64,000 bases of DNA, taken from the NCBI GenBank assembly GCA_015178975.1, contig WHVD01000011.1, forward strand, positions 1 to 64,000, in the 5' to 3' direction. Shown here piece after piece: positions 1 to 8,877 of the stretch; positions within the stretch are counted from its first letter, which is position 1, and each line of letters opens with the position of its first letter. This DNA is from Hysterangium stoloniferum. Its lineage: Eukaryota > Basidiomycota > Agaricomycetes > Hysterangiales > Hysterangiaceae. The notes beneath the pieces were generated by a model. It worked only from the letters and a program-made list of their open reading frames with translations. It did no database searches and was not told the origin of the DNA. The position numbers were made by a program, and so were the translations under genes.

Positions 1-402
1 ACGCGCTGCCGCTTGGAAGGGACTCCTTCTCTTGCTCCCCTCGCCTCCTGTTGACTTCTATACTCAGCACGCCTTTCTCTTTTGCGGGCGAGTCTCCTTG
101 CGTTGTGTTCTTCCATGAACATTTCCTGCTTCCGCATGCTAGCAGCGACTTCCTCAGATGATGGCCTGACGGAGGGGCCTAACGGCTTGCTCCAATCCGT
201 ACCGGTATTTTTCCCGGCTCATCACCAAAGGAGAAAGTCGAAGGAGGGGGTTGATTCCTGGGTACCCCAATTGCTCTCGACATTGTCTGTACGAGGCACG
301 CGGGTGATGATCCCCGCCGGTCGTGGATGTACTGGCTGTCGGGGCTCGCGGGACCTTTTTGAACTTAGGGAGGACTTGCTTGTTTTGTTGGAAAGGGAGC
401 AT
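1..402 (-). CDS. Left-edge accessory ORF of element E1, partial
   Basis: An ORF starts at an ATG at 402 on the minus strand and reads to a TGA at 154-156. A one-base frame change there leads into a frame open to the window edge that encodes a strongly charged, probably helical stretch rich in Arg, Glu and Gln. The start has a typical fungal context: a pyrimidine-rich leader just upstream and a TATA-like run at about 491-508. It lies about 330 bp after the integrase stop of E1, in the same orientation. No 3' LTR of E1 is seen between them, so it is probably a third ORF inside E1. The role is unknown. The frame change could be a mutation or an unrecognised intron. The C-terminus is off the window. 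Confidence 0.4.
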
Positions 403-490
403 TATAGCGACGATAAAAGTGGTGAAGTTGAAGATAGAGGGAAGGACGTGGTGTGAAAGATAAAGAAAATTTATGCGAATTTACGTGTAC

Positions 491-508
491 TTTTTTTTTT
501 ATATATAT
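491..508 (-). promoter_or_regulatory. TATA-like run upstream of the left-edge ORF
   Basis: On the minus strand an AT run reading TATATATAAAAA lies about 90-105 nt before the ATG at 402. The integrase stop (736) is upstream. It suggests the left-edge ORF has a promoter separate from the element's LTR. This is inferred from composition and position only. Confidence 0.3.
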
Positions 509-735
509 TGAATTGAAACTCCGCTCGGTTGGTCGTTAAATAGAATTCATTAATTGTGGCCGGGTTTTGGGGAAATGTGTCCGCTGCCAATTAATGGTTG
601 TCCCAATCGACCGAAGGGATAGAAAAATGAAAAAGAATAAAAGCCAACGAGATGGCTCACCGAATAACTGAGATATTTCTGAAAGGAAGTTACAAAAGAG
701 AGGGAATAGATGATTCCTTGAGCGCATATATCCCG

Positions 736-2151
736 TTAAATGTTGAACAGCGCCTTGTACGCCCTCAAAAGTGCCGGAGCGTTTCTAAGGTCAGTGCTGC
801 TTAACCACGAATCCTCCTCGGGTCCATAACCTTTCCAGCGCACCCTAAATAGCAGACGATTTCGCTGTTTCCTATGTCCAACAATAGCTTCGACTTCATA
901 TTCTTCGTGATCTGATTTCAACTCTCTTAGGTTCTCAAGTTGGGGTCTCGGACCTAGCTTGGAAGGAGAGGGTTGATATTTCCGCAGATGATCCCGATTA
1001 ATGACTGGATGCATAGGATACTCCGGGGGAATCTTAAGCCTAAATACTTGAGAGTTCAATTTCTCAAGGACCTCGAATGGTCCAATCCGTCTTTGTATCA
1101 GTTTCTTCCCCGTTCCCTTGACTTCCACCAGTTCGAGGGAGTGGGGGTTCACCAATACAAAGTCTCCCTCAGAGATATCTTCTACAGGTCTTTGCTTCTT
1201 GTTATACGCTCGTGCTTGAATCTCTTGGGCTCGAGCGATGGAATCCCGCGCCATCTGCCGATGATTTTCTAGCTCGAGGATCCATTGGTCGGCCATAGGG
1301 CTGTCTGATAGTTCTCTAGGAACTAGGGGCTCGTCACCTCCTAGAACTCGAGACATTCCTCTTGGGAGGTATCCCATTAATAAGAAGGCCGGGGCGTAGT
1401 TTGTGGAACTGTGAACAGTCGAGTTGTATGCGTGAACAACTACCTCAATCCACTGGGACCAGCTTTCTTTAGCAGAGGCACAATAGGCTCGAAGCATCTG
1501 TTCTATGGTCGCGTTCATATTCTCCGTTTGCCCATCCGTTTGAGGATGATGAGCCGAAGATACCGCAAGGGTGGTACCATAGATCTTACAGACTTCCCGC
1601 CAAAACCTGCAGGTCCATCTCTTATCCCGGTCACAGATTATTCGAGAGGGCAGTCCGAAGGGGCTTGCTACCTGTTTGACAAATATTCGTGCGAATCCTT
1701 CAGCTGTAAGGTTCGAAAAGGTAGGTATTGTAATAGCGTAACGCGTCAATTTATCAACGGCAACGAAGACTGCGGAATACGAATCCTTTCCTGAATCGGG
1801 TAGTCCAGTGATCAAGTCCATAGAAACTACCTCGAATGGCCTAAAAGGTACGTCAGCCGGTCTGAGGGCTCCTTGACGAGCGGTGCGATCGACTTTGGTT
1901 TTTTGGCAGATATCGCAGGTACGCGCGTACGACACGCAATCTTGTAGCATTCTCGGCCAAAAGAACCGGTCTTTCATCAGGTTGAACAACCGCTGGCCTC
2001 CGGCGTGTGCTCCCTCAAAAGGGTTATCATGCACCAACCTTAGAATCGAGTTAATCATGGTTCTGGGTACACAGACTCGACTTTTCCAGTCCGAGTCGCG
2101 AAAGTACAGGAGTCGGTTTGCTCCCACGAAGTAGTGGAGAAGGAGTAACAA
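736..2151 (-). CDS. E1 integrase with C-terminal chromodomain
   Basis: This 471-aa ORF is the 3' part of the E1 polyprotein. The HHCC zinc-binding region is near residues 40-85 (H and H, then CDIC). The DDE core follows: Asp in SMDLITGLPD, Asp in ICDRDKRW, and Glu in HHPQTDGQTENMN. A basic C-terminal domain precedes a chromodomain in the last 70 residues (YEVEAIVGHR, then VRWKGYGPEEDSW). Integrase joins element cDNA to chromosomal DNA, and chromodomains of this class direct insertion to marked chromatin. The first 25-30 codons overlap the previous frame (2051-2563), so the true product is a polyprotein broken by a one-base change near 2130. The stop codon is TAA at 736-738. Confidence 0.9.
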   Translation of the reverse strand: MLLLLHYFVGANRLLYFRDSDWKSRVCVPRTMINSILRLVHDNPFEGAHAGGQRLFNLMKDRFFWPRMLQDCVSYARTCDICQKTKVDRTARQGALRPADVPFRPFEVVSMDLITGLPDSGKDSYSAVFVAVDKLTRYAITIPTFSNLTAEGFARIFVKQVASPFGLPSRIICDRDKRWTCRFWREVCKIYGTTLAVSSAHHPQTDGQTENMNATIEQMLRAYCASAKESWSQWIEVVVHAYNSTVHSSTNYAPAFLLMGYLPRGMSRVLGGDEPLVPRELSDSPMADQWILELENHRQMARDSIARAQEIQARAYNKKQRPVEDISEGDFVLVNPHSLELVEVKGTGKKLIQRRIGPFEVLEKLNSQVFRLKIPPEYPMHPVINRDHLRKYQPSPSKLGPRPQLENLRELKSDHEEYEVEAIVGHRKQRNRLLFRVRWKGYGPEEDSWLSSTDLRNAPALLRAYKALFNI

Positions 2152-2770
2152 CCGCGTTGGGTGAAGGGGTATCTAAAGCATAGAGATTCCTGAAAACCGG
2201 GTCCTTTGAATAACCCTCTAGAAATTTCTTTATATATCCCTCCTCGATGCTGATTAGTAGCTGAGGATGACGCAATGCGAAGTCGGACTCGTCTTCCTGG
2301 TCGTTCCTTATTGCGTTATGAGTATCCCATTCTGACCGTCGGACCTTTTGAGTTACTCCGAAAGGCTCCATAGAATCGAGTATGGTAGAGAAGACCGCTT
2401 TCTTAGCGGGTTCGTCTTTCCATAGTTTTTCCTCAGTATTCTTGTCCAGAGAAGTCGAGGTGATAGCCTGCAAATCATCTCTAATAGGGCTCACGAAGGC
2501 TGGTACCCGAGGGAGTCTGGACAGTGGATCCACGTTGCTGTGAACTCTCCCTGCTCGATGCAAAATCTCGAGACCTGGAAATGCAGCGTATATCGCCCCC
2601 CATGCGGCTAGTCGACGATTAGTGTTCTCGTAAGATCTAGCCCATTGCAGAGCTGCATGGTCCGTAATGAGCAGGACATGTTCACCTTCAATGAAAGGTT
2701 GAAAGTGGACCAGTCCCTCCTTTGCTGCTAATGCTTCCCGTTCAGTAGCAGAATAGTTACGCTCCAGCGC
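2051..2770 (-). pseudogene. E1 RNase H and connection to integrase, frame-broken
   Basis: From about 2770 down to 2051 one minus-strand frame is open and encodes the RNase H core: NYSATEREALAAKEG (catalytic Glu) and LLITDHAALQWAR (catalytic Asp), then the typical linker ending HRAGRVHSNVDPLSRLPR. The frame differs from both the RT ORF upstream and the integrase ORF downstream, so one-base changes near 2770 and 2130 disconnect it. The part between 2770 and 2950 is open in yet another frame. Without these changes it would be continuous with RT and integrase, as in ordinary gypsy pol. Confidence 0.7.
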
Positions 2771-2946
2771 TTTTCAGCGTGCGACTCCAATATGCAATGA
2801 CTCGTTCAACAGTAACTTCGGTCGCCTCAAAAGTGGATCCCCACGAATCCGACCACTCAATCTCGGGCTGTTTGGTTTTGTACCGATGAACAAAGGATGG
2901 CACGTCCTGCGCACGGTCAAAAGCCAATTTGGCTTGGGCATAGATT

Positions 2947-4947
2947 TTATGTGTCCACTAAATCTCCTAAAGCCATCTTCTGGACTTGTTGGAGGCAACA
3001 ACCCAAGGCAAAATCCGAAGCGTCCGTATACAATCGGTAGGGCATCCCACTAACTGGATGTCCCAACACTGGAGCTGATCCTAATGCGGTTTTAACATCC
3101 TCATAAGCTCGGACATGTTCAGCAGTCCACGTCCAAGGTGTTCCCTTTTTTAGGAGCGAGAATAAAGGGGACACCATCCATGAATAAAATGGTATATATG
3201 CTGAAAAGTAAAGGACCATTCCAAGGAACCGTTGTAGATCAGAAACCTTAGTGGGTGGGGCCAATTCCAATATAGCGCGAACTTTTTCTTGGTGGGTTGA
3301 AAAACCCAGCCTAGATACTTTATGACCCAATAACAATATCGAATTATATCCGATAAAACATTTCTTGGGAGAGAGAGTGATACCGGCCGAAGCGATAGCG
3401 CCAAGCACCTGATTCAGGTGAAGCAAATGATCATCCCAGTTCTTAGAGAATATGACTATGTCATCGATGTAGACTAAACAAAAAATCCACAAGTAGGGTG
3501 CTAGAACTGTTTGCATGACGCGCTGAAATGTAGAGGGGCCGTTTCTGAGCCCAAATGGCATCCTTTTAAATTGCCACAGCCCTCTATGGGATCTAAAGGC
3601 TGTTTTGGGCTTATCGTCCTCCAACATTTCTAATTGAGTAAACCCGGCCAGCGCATCGAAAGAAGAAAGAACATTTGACCCCGACAGCGCTTGCATAATC
3701 TCCGATTGACGTGGTAAAGGGAATTCGTCTGGAACAGTGAGATGGTTAAGTTTCCGATAGTCGATGACCACCCGCGGTTTACCATTGCGATATACTACAA
3801 AGGCTGGCGCTCCCCAGGGGCTTTTAGATGGCTCAATGACACCCTGTTCGAACCAGGTATCCATTTGCTCGTCTATAACTCTCCTATTGGCAGGGGACGA
3901 GGGGAACATAGGCATGGATATGGGCTGAGCGCCCTCTTTCAAGGGGACAGGGACTCTACATTCCACTTGCCCTAACCGTCCGTCGACTCCGAAAGCCTTA
4001 ACGTTCTCAGTCAAAACTGATCTGAGACGTGGCAGGACCTCCGTTGGTATATCCGGTCCCAAATTGACTAACTTGTGAAGATCCTCTGAGGCAAATTTCT
4101 CATTATCAGCCACTGCAGCCGTCTTAGGACCAGGCGGTTCGAAATCGTCTGCAATCTCTGGTTCAACAGGTGGCTTAGGTCTTTCTGAGGCGACTTGACG
4201 GTCCTCCTCAAGTTGAGAGAGACTTTCAATAAGGTGTGCGATCTTGGTCGCGCCTGCTACCATTAAACCTTTCTCCTCGAGTGACCTGGGCTTGTGAGCC
4301 CAACGAGCAGGGTCATGAATTATCCCTATTGTCTCCCCTCGTCGGATAGTCTTAGGGGTTAGCGATGGATTGGCTAAAGGTACTGCCGCACTATTCCTTG
4401 AAATTGCCGTGATTGGTGTGGCTAATATAGAACCGTCCTCGTTTTGCAGTACAATTCCTTCAACAATCCATTCCTCGCCCTTTAGATCTTCAACAAAAAT
4501 AGGCACTAGTCTGGCTGACTCTGGATCGATAGTGCAATCCTCCAAGGCTCGCGCGACTCTTTCAGTACGCACACCTTTATCGGGGAGAGAGGTGAGTTTG
4601 GATGACTCCTTCTCATGCTTCCCGAAAGGGGCCTTATTGACGGTGAAGGTCAAAGGTTGAGGTTCCTTAGAAGAGCTGGCTGGAATAAAACCCTGTCGTC
4701 CCGGGAGAATAAGTCTAGATCCCAACGGCTGATCTCTTAGAGTACCAATTTCATAATTAATATGGAAGTCTTCTCCCAAAAGAATTGGCACCGTCATTCC
4801 TCTAACGACATAAGTTTCTGCCGCGAACTTCAGTAACGTTCCACTGTCGTCCTCCAGGTAAATGGGGACATTAACATATCCGATAACCTTAGCGTTACCC
4901 GTGAGCTGAATTAGACGTAATTTGAGTCCTTGTTTCAACTTATACAT
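2947..4947 (-). CDS. E1 protease C-terminal part and reverse transcriptase
   Basis: A 666-aa ORF. Residues 1-75 continue an aspartic protease fold (VPILLGEDFHINYEIG). About 260 residues of linker follow, longer than in E3. The RT domain covers roughly 340-520, with RVVIDYRKLNHL, the KRMPFGLRNGPSTFQRVM region and the intact catalytic motif VYIDD. The tether to RNase H begins near residue 600 (YRLYTDASDFALG, first catalytic Asp). It reverse-transcribes the element RNA inside virus-like particles. The ORF begins out of frame with the upstream gag-protease ORF, the break falling within the protease active-site loop, and ends at a TAA produced by a frame change at about 2950. Confidence 0.88.
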   Translation of the reverse strand: MYKLKQGLKLRLIQLTGNAKVIGYVNVPIYLEDDSGTLLKFAAETYVVRGMTVPILLGEDFHINYEIGTLRDQPLGSRLILPGRQGFIPASSSKEPQPLTFTVNKAPFGKHEKESSKLTSLPDKGVRTERVARALEDCTIDPESARLVPIFVEDLKGEEWIVEGIVLQNEDGSILATPITAISRNSAAVPLANPSLTPKTIRRGETIGIIHDPARWAHKPRSLEEKGLMVAGATKIAHLIESLSQLEEDRQVASERPKPPVEPEIADDFEPPGPKTAAVADNEKFASEDLHKLVNLGPDIPTEVLPRLRSVLTENVKAFGVDGRLGQVECRVPVPLKEGAQPISMPMFPSSPANRRVIDEQMDTWFEQGVIEPSKSPWGAPAFVVYRNGKPRVVIDYRKLNHLTVPDEFPLPRQSEIMQALSGSNVLSSFDALAGFTQLEMLEDDKPKTAFRSHRGLWQFKRMPFGLRNGPSTFQRVMQTVLAPYLWIFCLVYIDDIVIFSKNWDDHLLHLNQVLGAIASAGITLSPKKCFIGYNSILLLGHKVSRLGFSTHQEKVRAILELAPPTKVSDLQRFLGMVLYFSAYIPFYSWMVSPLFSLLKKGTPWTWTAEHVRAYEDVKTALGSAPVLGHPVSGMPYRLYTDASDFALGCCLQQVQKMALGDLVDT

Positions 4948-6235
4948 GCCCTGCAGTTCCTTGTAGAATTCCTCCGATATAAGGGAAAGATCCGCTCCCG
5001 ATGTCCATTCGAATTTTAACGCGTTCGGGTGAATCGGGAGTTCCTACATGACCGAAAACATGGAGCGCTGCAACTCCTATGCTAGAGTAACCACTGGGAG
5101 GATCCCGTTTTCGATAAAGGATTGTAGTATCCTCCTTCATCAGACGACTGGGACGAGGGTATTGGATTCGAGGCCTCTTACTTTCCTTGCGCAGGGACAA
5201 GATTACGTTCCTGCGTTCACTTCGGCAAGGAACACGCTTCGAAGGGGAATCCAATACTGGATCATCGTCGCTGTCCTCCGAATCCGAATTCTCGTACGGT
5301 AGTAAATCGGGGGGGTTCCCGGGATCAAACGGGAACGTGTCAACATCAGCTCCAGGCGAACAGAGCGAATTCGAACTGATTTGTTCGTGAGAATCTCCAG
5401 TCTGACAGTAGTCCTCGGTCAGGCCTTCAAGGTCCTGCCGATGAACACTCAGCCGGTCTCCTTTTTCGAAGAAATCTGCGGCGAGTATGGATACGTAAGC
5501 TTCTGACAGAAGAGCTTCACCAGTCGTTCGATTTTCCTCCCTCACTAATTTGTCTTCGACATGGGGCGAATAAACGGAAACAAAAGTCAATTCGTCATCA
5601 GAGTTATTTACTTGTCCTTGTATAGATAGTCCATGAACCGCTTCATATAACCTTTGCTCCTCAGCTTCCTCCGACATATCCTGTGCGGAGCATTTGTTGA
5701 TAGAGACATAATGAGACATTTTGCCAGCTTGAGGGCAGTCTATCTTAAAATGCTCCGGACTTCCACATATCCAACATTCCTTGGTGGGTTTGATCGAACT
5801 CCTCTTGTTACTCCTCTCGAAGAACATTTTTCCGTGACGCTTTCCCTGTTTTGGATCAGCGACGTCTGGAACGGTCCTTCTCGTCGAGCCTCTCTCGTTA
5901 GTCTCACTAACGAGAATATGGTTAGGTGAAGAGGAGTCGCCGGTGACTCTAAAATCCAATTCTTGACCCTCCGATAACATTACGTGCGGTTTCTGGAACC
6001 TGTAACGTTCCCGGTGTGTTTGGACCCAAGCGTTAATCAGAGCTTCTTGCAGGTTATTAGCATAAGTCTGTAAACTCATGATATTATCGATGGGTTGTCC
6101 TTGAAGAAGGTAGAGCCATTCCGTAGGCAGTGTGAGAATGAGTCTGCGTGTCTCATCCCCTCTGTCCTGGTGGAACCCGTACAGGAAACGATAAAGTTTA
6201 ACTCTCCAGTTGGATATAGTGGACGGGTGTCTCAC
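4940..6235 (-). CDS. E1 gag C-terminal part, zinc knuckle and start of protease
   Basis: A 431-aa ORF. The start continues a retrotransposon gag capsid domain (RVKLYRFLYGFHQD). A CCHC zinc knuckle of spacing C-X2-C-X4-H-X4-C (CWICGSPEHFKIDC) follows near residue 155 and would bind element RNA. The C-terminus reaches the protease active site, MDIGSG, where the expected frame is lost by one base. It overlaps the upstream gag ORF (6198-7265) by 38 bp in a different frame. This could be a mutation or a programmed +1 shift, but no clear shift signal is seen. Confidence 0.75.
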   Translation of the reverse strand: MRHPSTISNWRVKLYRFLYGFHQDRGDETRRLILTLPTEWLYLLQGQPIDNIMSLQTYANNLQEALINAWVQTHRERYRFQKPHVMLSEGQELDFRVTGDSSSPNHILVSETNERGSTRRTVPDVADPKQGKRHGKMFFERSNKRSSIKPTKECWICGSPEHFKIDCPQAGKMSHYVSINKCSAQDMSEEAEEQRLYEAVHGLSIQGQVNNSDDELTFVSVYSPHVEDKLVREENRTTGEALLSEAYVSILAADFFEKGDRLSVHRQDLEGLTEDYCQTGDSHEQISSNSLCSPGADVDTFPFDPGNPPDLLPYENSDSEDSDDDPVLDSPSKRVPCRSERRNVILSLRKESKRPRIQYPRPSRLMKEDTTILYRKRDPPSGYSSIGVAALHVFGHVGTPDSPERVKIRMDIGSGSFPYIGGILQGTAGHV

Positions 6236-7265
6236 GATCGTGACCAGCCTGTCGAAATTTCATAGCTTCCCATTCTAAGGCTAAGGATTCACGCCAACGA
6301 GTTCCGAGCAATCCTTCGACGATACCCCAAAGAAACGACCCATGAGATTGACTGAATTCAGTACGATGCTCACGGTCTAAGGTGCTCCACCAGACCTTAG
6401 CGTGCCCCTTGAGTCGTCTTGGCAGAGCAACTCCTAAGATCGCACTCATAGAGTCTGATATCTCCGCGAGACTCATGATATCCATGATATAGTCCAGGGC
6501 TTCGGATTGAGCTCCATCGTATTCAGGGAGATCAGACCATTTGATCTTGAGGTCGTTGGTGTTAAGAGTGACCTTCTTGTCCTTAGGTAAGTCATCAATA
6601 AGCGCGCTAGCTCGAGACCGCATCGGAGTTCGAAAAGGGGTATTAGGCACTCCATTGTGGCGTTCCCCACGTCCTGAGTTCCCTCCCCGGTCTGAAGTAT
6701 TCGAACTCCCAGATGAATCGCTAGGGGGTCCTCCTGATGGCAAGAAAGGGTTTGAAGCGATCGGTAGAGAATGGCGGGGACCGTCTGGATTAAGCGATCC
6801 TCGACCAGCAACTGGGCCAGCTATGCCCTCAGTAAATGCCGTGGAGAAGGACGGTCGACCCTTGTTGGCGACTGATCGGTTTCTGAGAGTGGTCACTTCA
6901 TCCCTGAAGTTAGGGCTGTTGGAGACTCCCTCAAATGCGACGCGAGAGCGGTGATCTCCCTGGAAAGACGTTAGGCCTGGTTCCATCGCGATTTGTCTCT
7001 CGATCTCCGTCGCGTTCAGAAGTCGACACGGCTGGGGTTGATGGAAGGGAGCGCAGACCTCAATCCTCTTCTCCTGAAGGCGTTCTATTACTTGCGTCCT
7101 CAAATCCAGTGGAAAATCCTCCAATATTACAGGACGGTTGAGAGAATGCAGAAAACGAGTATCAGGGGACCCGTTTAAGTTGCGAACAAACGAATTGGTC
7201 GTGGAGATAGGCGAATCAGGGACCTGGATCGAGTCGTTATAGGGGAGGAGTACCTCTAAAACCAT
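6198..7265 (-). CDS. E1 gag N-terminal part (capsid)
   Basis: A 355-aa ORF. Its first 200 residues are low-complexity and rich in Pro, Ser, Gly and Arg. The C-terminal part is a recognisable retrotransposon gag domain (LPEYDGAQSEALDYI, then GHAKVWWSTLDREH and LEWEAMKFRQAGHD), which assembles the particle. It starts four bases after the stop of ORF1 (TGA, TAAG, ATG), in a different frame, so translation would need reinitiation or a shift. The capsid domain is completed only after a +1 change into the ORF at 4940-6235. Confidence 0.75.
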   Translation of the reverse strand: MVLEVLLPYNDSIQVPDSPISTTNSFVRNLNGSPDTRFLHSLNRPVILEDFPLDLRTQVIERLQEKRIEVCAPFHQPQPCRLLNATEIERQIAMEPGLTSFQGDHRSRVAFEGVSNSPNFRDEVTTLRNRSVANKGRPSFSTAFTEGIAGPVAGRGSLNPDGPRHSLPIASNPFLPSGGPPSDSSGSSNTSDRGGNSGRGERHNGVPNTPFRTPMRSRASALIDDLPKDKKVTLNTNDLKIKWSDLPEYDGAQSEALDYIMDIMSLAEISDSMSAILGVALPRRLKGHAKVWWSTLDREHRTEFSQSHGSFLWGIVEGLLGTRWRESLALEWEAMKFRQAGHDRETPVHYIQLES

Positions 7266-7269
7266 CTTA

Positions 7270-8163
7270 TCAAGTCTTCTTTGGTTTCGCTTTCAACCGA
7301 CCTCTTAAAGTGAGGTATGCCAGCGATAGATTCGGCGTGACTCCATTGAGAGACTCCTCCAACATACGGATGTACATGTACTGGTAGTCAACCTTAGGCA
7401 CAACATGATCTCCGCCAAGCAGGACATGCAGGATCTGTAACACATCATCATGCGTACGAAGTGCTTCAAGGAACATAGAAAACACTTCCCGCTTGAGAAT
7501 TCTTCTTCCTCCTTCCATAGTAATCGTCACCTCGTTCGACCATTCAGGAATCGATTGGGTCAAATCCTCAAGGTTCCCTGGTCGCGTGAATAAATCCCGC
7601 GCCGATAAAATCACTTGATAACGCCCTAACCAGACTGCTACAGTCTCCGGTAGAATAGGGTAATCCGTACTGTACTCCTCCACGAAGGGGGTAACCTGAT
7701 CCTCGGGGATTCGATCGGTGTAGTACATATCCCATTTGTAATCGATGGGCTGGGCGTAAACCATATGACCTCCGAGGAACTGCTTAAGGATGACCTGTCT
7801 CGGAGGGAATCTGAGAACGGGCGTGGGTGCTCGATTAGACTCAATGTTAACTCCAGGGGTGTCCAACTGCTCGAGTAATGAGCGTTCCTCAGGTGGATCG
7901 GGGGGAATGTTCATTGACGATCCAACTACTACTCCGGGGGAATCCTCTGGAGGAGGTGATCCTGGAGGAAGCTGGGGAATGTTCGTAGATGATCCAGCTA
8001 CTACTCCGGGGGAATCCTCCGGAGGAGCTGATCCTTGAAAAGTCGACGAAGACTTCCTCAGGGTGACGTTACGGGGTGGTTCTAGGTTAAAAGATTTTTG
8101 ACGAGGCATGGAGCTACCAGGCGTTGATGAAGGCCTAGACGTTTGATTCTTGCCCGTAGTCAT
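7270..8163 (-). CDS. E1 ORF1, 297-aa protein upstream of gag, function unknown
   Basis: This is the first ORF after the 5' LTR and leader, starting at the ATG at 8163. Residues 1-105 are Ser/Pro-rich and include two copies of a 23-aa unit around PPEDSPGVVAGSS (DNA copies about 7906-7964 and 7975-8033, 69 bp apart). Residues 115-297 are folded-looking and leucine-rich, with many aromatic and acidic residues. I recognise no domain, zinc finger or catalytic motif. Its place between LTR and gag, nearly touching the gag start, suggests it is part of the element transcript, perhaps a gag-like or accessory protein. That role is a guess. Confidence 0.6.
   Translation of the reverse strand: MTTGKNQTSRPSSTPGSSMPRQKSFNLEPPRNVTLRKSSSTFQGSAPPEDSPGVVAGSSTNIPQLPPGSPPPEDSPGVVVGSSMNIPPDPPEERSLLEQLDTPGVNIESNRAPTPVLRFPPRQVILKQFLGGHMVYAQPIDYKWDMYYTDRIPEDQVTPFVEEYSTDYPILPETVAVWLGRYQVILSARDLFTRPGNLEDLTQSIPEWSNEVTITMEGGRRILKREVFSMFLEALRTHDDVLQILHVLLGGDHVVPKVDYQYMYIRMLEESLNGVTPNLSLAYLTLRGRLKAKPKKT
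7906..8033. repeat. Two-copy 69-bp tandem repeat within E1 ORF1
   Basis: Copies at 7906-7964 and 7975-8033 are in frame and nearly identical, giving the duplicated Pro/Ser-rich 23-aa unit of ORF1. Confidence 0.85.
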
Positions 8164-8225
8164 TCGCGTGTCCAGGTCTTAGTAGTCAAATAATAAGTTT
8201 TTCCTCGTAGGAAAAGAACGGTCCG

Positions 8226-8239
8226 GCTCGGATCACCAC
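8226..8239 (-). promoter_or_regulatory. Candidate primer-binding site of E1
   Basis: On the minus strand, one base after the LTR end, the sequence reads TGGTGATCCGAGCC. It begins with TGG, the complement of a tRNA CCA end, and lies at the usual place. The tRNA cannot be named from the window. It differs from the self-priming arrangement of E3. Confidence 0.45.
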
Positions 8240-8877
8240 TGTAAAGAGTGGTGGATTCTGACCGCTCTATATACGAAGAATAGTGTTTATTCAACTACTA
8301 TTAGAGAGTATTGACCGTCAGTACAATACTATAGACTACTAGACTGTTAGTACTAGTATAAGAACGCACTGCACGCCTCAAGAGCAACTGTATAGTTGCT
8401 CTTGATGGCTTAGAACAGTAAGATAACAAGTTGACCTTTTACGGTACAACTAGTAGCTAGAAATCAGAAAGATACTCAGCTAAAGACTGAGTGTCTAGGA
8501 TAGAGTATTAGTAGCGTGAGTCGACTACGGTGTCGACGAGCGCAAAGTCTTGAATGCGGAACTCGACCTTAGCGGTTCGAGTTCAAAAGGCTATTAGTAG
8601 ACTAGAGAATGCTACCTTTATGGTGGCTGAGATACTACCCTTGACACCTCTCGTTATTCGACGTCTGAGTCGTTACGAGGTGGTGTCTGCTGGGTAAAAA
8701 GTTGTCTCCATTTAGCGCTGAGAGCGCCCATAGATATACACAAGACTTCGAACTAAGAAATACGGGTATGCTCGAAGATCTAGAGAGTTAGGGAAAAAGA
8801 GTAAGAACTAAATAATATAATACTATAATATATGTATTATTCCACAGTCCAATCATGATATATGCATACCCTTCACA
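8240..8877 (-). repeat. 5' LTR of E1 (638 bp)
   Basis: The plus strand begins TGTAAAGAGTGG and ends CCCTTCACA. The two ends are inverted copies of each other (TGTAAAGAGTG against TGTGAAGGGTATG). The primer-binding site and ORF1 follow on the minus strand. Flanking sequence at 8878 belongs to an older LTR-A copy. Confidence 0.75.

Larger units (their letters stand above)
1..8877 (-). mobile_element. Ty3/gypsy chromodomain retrotransposon E1, left end off window
   Basis: The order on the minus strand is 5' LTR (8240-8877), leader, extra ORF1, gag, zinc knuckle, protease, RT, RNase H, integrase, chromodomain, then a further ORF at the left edge. RT before integrase places it in Ty3/gypsy, and the C-terminal chromodomain marks a chromovirus. 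The 3' LTR is not in the window. E1 is inserted in an older LTR-A copy that resumes at 8878; the five bases there (CTATC) are the expected target duplication. The body is open except for single-base frame changes near 6215, 4990, 2950, 2770 and 2130. Confidence 0.85.

Noticed and set aside
1..735. 3' LTR of E1 at the left edge
   Set aside because: No sequence here resembles 8240-8877, so the 3' LTR must lie outside the window.
8240..8845. Shorter version of the E1 LTR ending at TTCCACA
   Set aside because: Ending at 8877 gives better inverted ends (TGTGAAGGG) and the adjoining LTR-A alignment starts exactly there.
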